Positions 33,089-37,151 of a DNA stretch of 37,151 bases are shown one piece after another. Each line of letters begins with the position of its first letter. The stretch's first letter is position 1. A program made the position numbers and the translations under genes. The notes under the pieces were generated by a model. It was not told the origin of the DNA, ran no database searches, and saw only the letters and a program-made list of their open reading frames with translations. The stretch comes from an uncultured Prevotella sp. (lineage in GTDB: Bacteria > Bacteroidota > Bacteroidia > Bacteroidales > Bacteroidaceae). The stretch covers positions 1 to 37,151 of the forward strand of contig CAMCLD010000020.1 of assembly GCA_945875635.1 (NCBI GenBank). The letters are read 5' to 3'.

Positions 33089-33295
33089 ATGTCATCAAAG
33101 GAATTGGACCAATTAAGGCTTGAAATTGCAAAGTGTCACTACTTAAATAATCTTAACTCAACAGCATCAAATGAATATGAGAATCTTGCTCGAGAATCAT
33201 TTGAACTTGCCGATACTTTTTTAAAAGTGTATAAGGAAACGACGAAGGGCACTACAATACCCACTTCGGCTTATATGAAAGGATGTGAACTATGA
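33089..33295 (+). CDS. Small protein of unknown function in radical SAM locus
   Basis: The protein has 68 residues, starting MSSKELDQLRLEIAKCHYLN, and is mostly helical with one or two amphipathic helices. No family was recognised. An upstream GTG start would add six residues. Its TGA overlaps the next start as ATGA, so it is translationally coupled to the 180-residue protein. Its small size and first position would also allow a role as precursor or chaperone, which is speculation. Confidence 0.7.
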   Translation: MSSKELDQLRLEIAKCHYLNNLNSTASNEYENLARESFELADTFLKVYKETTKGTTIPTSAYMKGCEL

Positions 33296-33834
33296 AGGCT
33301 CAAGAAAAATGGGACACCAACGAGCAGGATGTAATGACTGAAAAAGAGTTACGCCGTTTCGGACTTGCCGCAAGGCTGCTCAGCATGATAGTCGAAACCC
33401 CTGACATAATTGAGATAGCGCAGGAAAGGGAAGAATTAGCAGGGGCAATTAAAGAGTTGTTTAAAGACCATACTGACATTTATGGGCTATATCAAGCATC
33501 TTGCCATGCAAATTGTCTTGACGATAGCATTTTCTGTGATACTGAAGAATTGAAAGGATACTATTATCAAGACTTTAAGAAAGAACGTAATAAGAAAGTG
33601 CCATTTTCTATAACGGACTTAGAAACGTTAGTTAAAGAATACAATGAGAAAGGCCGAAAATGTGGCATAATTCATATAACCATAGATACAGAAGCGAAAC
33701 TTGCAAACCTTGAGTTTGGTTGGCAGCAAAAGGGTGCCCGCAACCTGTTGCATCTTCTCAGTTATGGCCCAATGGGTAAGCGTTTTGATATTATCTATGG
33801 CTTGTGTATGAAATACGGTTTTGAAATCAATTAG
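33292..33834 (+). CDS. Unknown protein in radical SAM locus
   Basis: The protein has 180 residues. The N-terminal half is helical (TEKELRRFGLAARLLSMIV, EIAQEREELAGAIKELF). The middle holds three Cys (SCHANCLDDSIFC). The C-terminal half has a beta strand pattern (CGIIHITIDTEAKLANLEFGWQ) and ends MKYGFEIN. No family was recognised. It overlaps the upstream gene by four bases, and the radical SAM start codon follows its stop by one base, so the three are coupled. Confidence 0.75.
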   Translation: MKAQEKWDTNEQDVMTEKELRRFGLAARLLSMIVETPDIIEIAQEREELAGAIKELFKDHTDIYGLYQASCHANCLDDSIFCDTEELKGYYYQDFKKERNKKVPFSITDLETLVKEYNEKGRKCGIIHITIDTEAKLANLEFGWQQKGARNLLHLLSYGPMGKRFDIIYGLCMKYGFEIN

Positions 33835-33835
33835 A

Positions 33836-35428
33836 ATGGATTTAAATAGTAGTTTTTACCGTCCTAAATGGACGTGCGGTAGATATAGTGCCTATGGTAA
33901 AGTAGCCATAGTGTACAATCTGTTAGAAGGGATAAGCTATTTCTTTGAGGATTATTCAGCACTTGTCGTTTCTTACATGCTAAGTGTCCCAAGAGAACAA
34001 ATAGTAGATATTTCTTTTATTGCCAATCACACGGGTATTTCACAAGAAAGCATATTATCTTTCTTTCACGAACTAACAAATATCGGCATAATATTAAATC
34101 ATATTCCATCAGAAGAAGAGGAGACGGATTATCGAAGACAAATTAGTCTATTTAACCGCACTCAAGCTGCTGCAAAAGTAGAAACCACACAAGAAAAACT
34201 GCCAATGGACATAACCACTGCCGAAATGGATTATGCAGAAAAGGCAGGAGGGATAACATCGGTAATGTTTGAGCTTACCTATCGTTGCTCCGAACAATGC
34301 ATACATTGTTATAACATAGGAGCGACAAGAAATGACAAAGAGGAAAGCGGTAGAGGCTTGTTGAAAGAGTTGTTGTTAGAGGATTACAAACGTATTATCG
34401 ATGAATTGTATGAAGAGGGGCTAACAAAAGTATGTCTTTCAGGAGGCGACCCTTTCTCATGTTCATTTGTTTGGGATATTATAGATTATCTCTACCATAA
34501 AGATATCGCCTTTGACCTATACACCAATGGTCTACGCTTAGTTGGAAATGAGGAAAGATTAGCAGGATATTATCCTCGTTTGGTAGGTGTGTCTATCTAT
34601 AGTGGCGAAGAGCAAATACACGATTCTATAACACGTATTAAAGGCTCATGGAAGAAATCGGTCAGTGTTATAGACAAACTATCAAGTCTTGGGACTACCT
34701 TAGTTGTGAAGTGTTGTATCATGAGGCAAAATGTTACTTCTTATCGAACGGTAAAAGCACTTTCCAAGAAATATGGAGCCATAGTACAATTTGAATTGAA
34801 TGTTTCCGATTCCATCGAAGGTGATAAATGCGTAAGCAAATACCTACGACTACCCCCTGAACTTTTGGATATTGTATTACGTGATGACAATACTCCGATG
34901 TATGTCGGGCGAGAAGCACCCAACTTTGGAGGACAGAGCAAAGATATGAAACAAAATGCATGTGGAGCAGGATACAATACCTTTTGTATTACGCCAGACG
35001 GCGAGTTTATTCCATGTTGCGCCTTCCACATGAGTTTTGGAAACCTCAAAGATAAAAGTGTAAATGAAATTTTCAAATGCAGCGAACGATTAAAATGGTG
35101 GCAAAAACAAACTTTACAGCATTATGAAGAGTGCGGTCTGCACCCTTACTGTGATTATTGTAATCTCTGTGCAGGGAACAACTTTTCACAAAACGGGACA
35201 CCACTAAAAGCAGCAGAAAACAATTGTTACATGGCGAAATGCCGGTATGATTTGGCCCAAAGAATGAAAAACGGGACAGACCCATTGAATGACAAGACAA
35301 TAGAACAATGTTTAAAGGAAATACATATTGATATTCCACCGTTAACTTCCCTTAGACGAGAACTTGAGAATATTGATGGTAAGCGGGTAAATGGAGTTCC
35401 CCCAAGAAACACTCCTATAACCATTTAA
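33836..35428 (+). CDS. Radical SAM/SPASM enzyme with PqqD/RRE-like N-terminal region
   Basis: The protein has 530 residues. Residues 1-100 look like a PqqD-type peptide-recognition element (VAIVYNLLEGISYFFEDYSA, then a winged-helix pattern ISFIANHTGISQESILSFFHELTNIGII). The radical SAM domain starts near residue 140 and has the cluster motif CSEQCIHC (Cys151, Cys155, Cys158) and LSGGDP. The C-terminal SPASM-like part has Cys376 (CGAGYNTFC), Cys394-395 (FIPCCAF) and a final Cys group (CGLHPYCDYCNLC, NNCYMAKC) for auxiliary Fe-S clusters. Such enzymes modify ribosomal peptides (PqqE, AlbA, sactipeptide maturases). ATG 33836 was preferred to an upstream TTG. The likely substrate ORF follows 11 bases downstream. 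Confidence 0.9.
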   Translation: MDLNSSFYRPKWTCGRYSAYGKVAIVYNLLEGISYFFEDYSALVVSYMLSVPREQIVDISFIANHTGISQESILSFFHELTNIGIILNHIPSEEEETDYRRQISLFNRTQAAAKVETTQEKLPMDITTAEMDYAEKAGGITSVMFELTYRCSEQCIHCYNIGATRNDKEESGRGLLKELLLEDYKRIIDELYEEGLTKVCLSGGDPFSCSFVWDIIDYLYHKDIAFDLYTNGLRLVGNEERLAGYYPRLVGVSIYSGEEQIHDSITRIKGSWKKSVSVIDKLSSLGTTLVVKCCIMRQNVTSYRTVKALSKKYGAIVQFELNVSDSIEGDKCVSKYLRLPPELLDIVLRDDNTPMYVGREAPNFGGQSKDMKQNACGAGYNTFCITPDGEFIPCCAFHMSFGNLKDKSVNEIFKCSERLKWWQKQTLQHYEECGLHPYCDYCNLCAGNNFSQNGTPLKAAENNCYMAKCRYDLAQRMKNGTDPLNDKTIEQCLKEIHIDIPPLTSLRRELENIDGKRVNGVPPRNTPITI

Positions 35429-35439
35429 TTCATATTGCT

Positions 35440-35541
35440 ATGAAGGAAGAATTGCACATTAGCAAAGCATCGAAGATCGTATGCTTTCACTGTCCGAGAG
35501 GAACTCAGTCAATGTGTGGTATTGCTTACCGCAGCTCCTAA
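35440..35541 (+). CDS. Candidate RiPP precursor peptide, 33 residues
   Basis: A short ORF starts 11 bases after the radical SAM stop and reads MKEELHISKASKIV followed by the Cys-containing CFHCPRGTQSMCGIAYRSS (Cys15, Cys18, Cys26). The charged N-terminal half and the Cys, Gly, Ser, Thr-rich C-terminal half are what a leader-core precursor would look like. No known precursor family was recognised. A hairpin follows it, so it could be made in excess over the next gene. The call rests on position and composition; chance cannot be excluded. Confidence 0.5.
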   Translation: MKEELHISKASKIVCFHCPRGTQSMCGIAYRSS

Positions 35542-35560
35542 AGTTATTTCAAATTAATTA

Positions 35561-35593
35561 AGGTCACGCTCCTTATAAGAAGAGGCGTGACCT
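35561..35593 (+). terminator. Intercistronic hairpin after the peptide ORF
   Basis: AGGTCACGC (35561-35569) pairs perfectly with GCGTGACCT (35585-35593) around a 15-nt loop. The tail CTTAAAT is not a strong T run, so partial termination or mRNA end protection is more likely than a full stop. Confidence 0.55.
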
Positions 35594-35608
35594 CTTAAAT
35601 CTAAAAGT

Positions 35609-36457
35609 ATGCAAGAGTTTTACGCCAAAGAAGTTCCATACACCATCATTAAGTCAAATGATGTTTCTGTTCCCCCATTCCCTTATTTGAGAGATAGTTC
35701 AGGGAATAGGACTATGATATGTGTTTCTCCGCATCACGGTCGTAGTTATATTGTATCCAAGAAAGATGGACGATACATTGTGAGTAAAGGGAATGGGTTG
35801 AGTTACACACAATACAGCCATGTGCATTCAGGAGAATTCGATGATTACACGTGGGGAATTTTGTTGAAAGATGAAGCTGAAAGAGATTTTGAAATCGGAA
35901 TTGAAGTTCATGATTTGGGAATTAAGACTAATATCATGCAATATGTCATCAAGCTTGAAAACGAAATACTGTTGACAAATGGGCATGTTCTGACTCCAAT
36001 CTTGTTACAATATTCCGTTGAGTGTCCTTACCGAATATGTGATGCAGCCTATATGTCTAAGGAGGAAATCTTGAGACAAGCGGTTCAGTGGGAGAAATAC
36101 AATAAGAGAGGGTACACACAATCTTATTTGGTTGCTGCAGAAGTGCTTGTGAACAATCTAAAGATACTTCATTCTAACAAAATCCTACATAATGCCATAC
36201 ACCCTCAAAACTACACTTGGGCTTTAGAGTTGTTAGACTTTGAAATTACCTGTAGTCCTAAGCATCCGTATAGCACAAAAGAAGAATCTCATATTGTAAA
36301 AGACTTGTTTCCACGTGAAATAATGCAGACGTACGATGTAATAAACCATATTGCATCATGTCTGAATGAAACCATTAACCATGCCGAACTTGAAGAATTG
36401 TTTTTGAAGTATGGATTTGATATAAAGAATTGTAATAGCATATATGATAAAAAATAG
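35609..36457 (+). CDS. Unknown protein with a degenerate kinase-like motif
   Basis: The protein has 282 residues. The N-terminal part is beta-rich (GRSYIVSKKDGRYIVSKGNGLSY). The C-terminal half has YLVAAEVLVNNLKILHSNKILHNAIHPQN and nine residues later LLDFE (Asp210). This copies the layout of phosphotransferase/kinase loops HGDLHPGN...IDFE, but the catalytic Asp position is Ala196 (His194, His198, Asn201 kept). It may be a pseudokinase or use another chemistry. It follows the peptide ORF and its hairpin by a short gap, so it belongs to the same locus. No named family was recognised. Confidence 0.7.
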   Translation: MQEFYAKEVPYTIIKSNDVSVPPFPYLRDSSGNRTMICVSPHHGRSYIVSKKDGRYIVSKGNGLSYTQYSHVHSGEFDDYTWGILLKDEAERDFEIGIEVHDLGIKTNIMQYVIKLENEILLTNGHVLTPILLQYSVECPYRICDAAYMSKEEILRQAVQWEKYNKRGYTQSYLVAAEVLVNNLKILHSNKILHNAIHPQNYTWALELLDFEITCSPKHPYSTKEESHIVKDLFPREIMQTYDVINHIASCLNETINHAELEELFLKYGFDIKNCNSIYDKK

Positions 36458-36563
36458 TGACACCATGCCCTGCCTGAGCATTTCAATTCTGAATTCAGTA
36501 TTTTTTCAATGAAATAAAGGACAATGTCAAGCGGAAGATTTCACCATTAAATAACGCAGAAAT

Positions 36564-36989
36564 ATGATAGCAGACTACAACACCATGCCAAGAATGTTCC
36601 GTGAATGTAACAGGATGTATTTCAACGGTACACTTCCCACACCCAAATATGGACTTATGAACAAGCTGAATACTTTGGCTCGATTTGAGTTCAATAAGAA
36701 CAAGAAGGGGAAACATCCTATCAAATGGCAGGAGATCAAATTCTCTGATTGCTATGACTTTCCTGAGGATGTGTTTCGCAACTTGATGGTACATGAACTT
36801 ATACATTATTATATAGCATGGAACGGCATAAGGGATAACAAAAGCCACGGAAAGGAATTTATGAAGATTGCCAATGAGTTAAATGAGAAGTACGGATTGA
36901 ACATTGCAAAAAAGTATGATGCCACATCCTTACCAAGAACAGAAAAAGCACCTCAGCACAAAGGCTTGATGAAATTTCTGTTTGGTTGA
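36564..36989 (+). CDS. SprT-like zinc metallopeptidase domain protein
   Basis: The protein has 141 residues. The zinc site HELIHYY (HExxH) is near residue 78, followed by a downstream His in KSHGKEFMKIANELNEKYG, as in SprT/Spartan domains. The opening FRECNRMYFNGTLPTPKYGL is also typical of the family. No zinc ribbon is attached. Spartan cuts DNA-protein crosslinks; bacterial short members are uncharacterised. It is 106 bases after the kinase-like gene, so it may be an independent gene or a protease of the peptide locus. Confidence 0.85.
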   Translation: MIADYNTMPRMFRECNRMYFNGTLPTPKYGLMNKLNTLARFEFNKNKKGKHPIKWQEIKFSDCYDFPEDVFRNLMVHELIHYYIAWNGIRDNKSHGKEFMKIANELNEKYGLNIAKKYDATSLPRTEKAPQHKGLMKFLFG

Positions 36990-37025
36990 GTTTGCGAACT
37001 TTCATTAATGAATAGACGACAATTG

Positions 37026-37151
37026 TCATTTCCTGTTAACATCTTTTAGGGGCGATATTTTGGTATTATCAAGTATTTTTCCTAATTTTGTTTTCACTTT
37101 TCGGAAGAAAGCCTCGTTCTTTGTCATGTTTCCATTCATGATGTGCATCAA
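37026..37151 (-). CDS. C-terminal end of a minus-strand ORF, cut by the window edge
   Basis: An open frame of 41 codons runs from the window edge to TGA at 37026-37028 and ends KILDNTKISPLKDVNRK, with a Lys-rich composition typical of a protein tail. ATG codons at 37148, 37139 and 37127 could also be its start. No family can be named from this piece. Confidence 0.4.
   Translation of the reverse strand: MMHIMNGNMTKNEAFFRKVKTKLGKILDNTKISPLKDVNRK

Noticed and set aside
36458..36563. Possible short ORF or site between the kinase-like gene and the SprT-like gene
   Set aside because: No start with a plausible peptide, no hairpin and no clear -7 box were found in these 106 bases.

Overview
The window looks like a chromosome segment from a Bacteroidetes bacterium, most likely Prevotella or a close relative. 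Three things support this. Many intergenic regions carry the Bacteroidetes promoter type (a TAnnTTTG -7 box about 19-21 nt after a TTG -33 element). Several families are typical of the group (DUF5606, long-form NusB, large SLBB-type export protein, a 15-codon tmRNA tag ending YALAA with no encoded CCA). The housekeeping order nusB-yajC-ybbR-coaE-DUF5606 is also characteristic. No rRNA or tRNA genes were recognised.

Layout. (1) 1-4552: etfB, etfA and a large acyl-CoA dehydrogenase form an electron-transfer/acyl-CoA oxidation operon. It has been invaded by GC-rich palindromic repeats; one inverted pair encloses a DUF559 nuclease gene and another copy has become the N-terminus of EtfA. (2) 4811-6553: a secreted GH43 glycosidase between two near-identical hairpins. 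(3) 6554-7154: a region with a likely small membrane protein gene and a hairpin terminator. (4) 7155-10731 (minus): DUF5606, coaE, YbbR-like, yajC, nusB. (5) 10957-13158 (plus): rplY, pth, an S4-domain gene and purN. (6) 13155-27590: a capsule/exopolysaccharide locus with an initiating sugar transferase, UDP-glucuronate-type epimerase, SLBB export protein, Wzz-like co-polymerase, flippase, EpsG-like polymerase, four further glycosyltransferase-type or glycan-processing genes, and a divergent ATP-grasp/GH16 pair. (7) 27591-28553: tandem repeats and tandem promoter-hairpin modules leading into ssrA (tmRNA). (8) 28622-29961: a conserved unknown and a PduO-type cobalamin adenosyltransferase, separated by a dispersed repeat also found at 9574-9746. 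(9) 30293-32720: a regulator-like protein, a transmembrane Ser/Thr kinase and a probable lipoprotein, preceded by a ladder of three-codon minigenes. (10) 32761-36989: a structured, terminator-like leader RNA, two small unknown genes, a radical SAM/SPASM enzyme with an N-terminal PqqD/RRE-like region, a 33-residue Cys-containing peptide ORF, a protein with a degenerate kinase motif, and a SprT-like metallopeptidase.

The best candidate for an undescribed system is region 10. Its genes are translationally coupled, and the maturase is followed at once by a tiny ORF suited to be a RiPP precursor and then by a kinase-like protein whose catalytic Asp position is Ala. Other structures worth attention are the DUF559 unit bounded by 45-bp inverted repeats, the dispersed repeat whose core is inverted between its two copies, and the 82-bp promoter-hairpin duplications before tmRNA. 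All family assignments are by eye; no searches were run.
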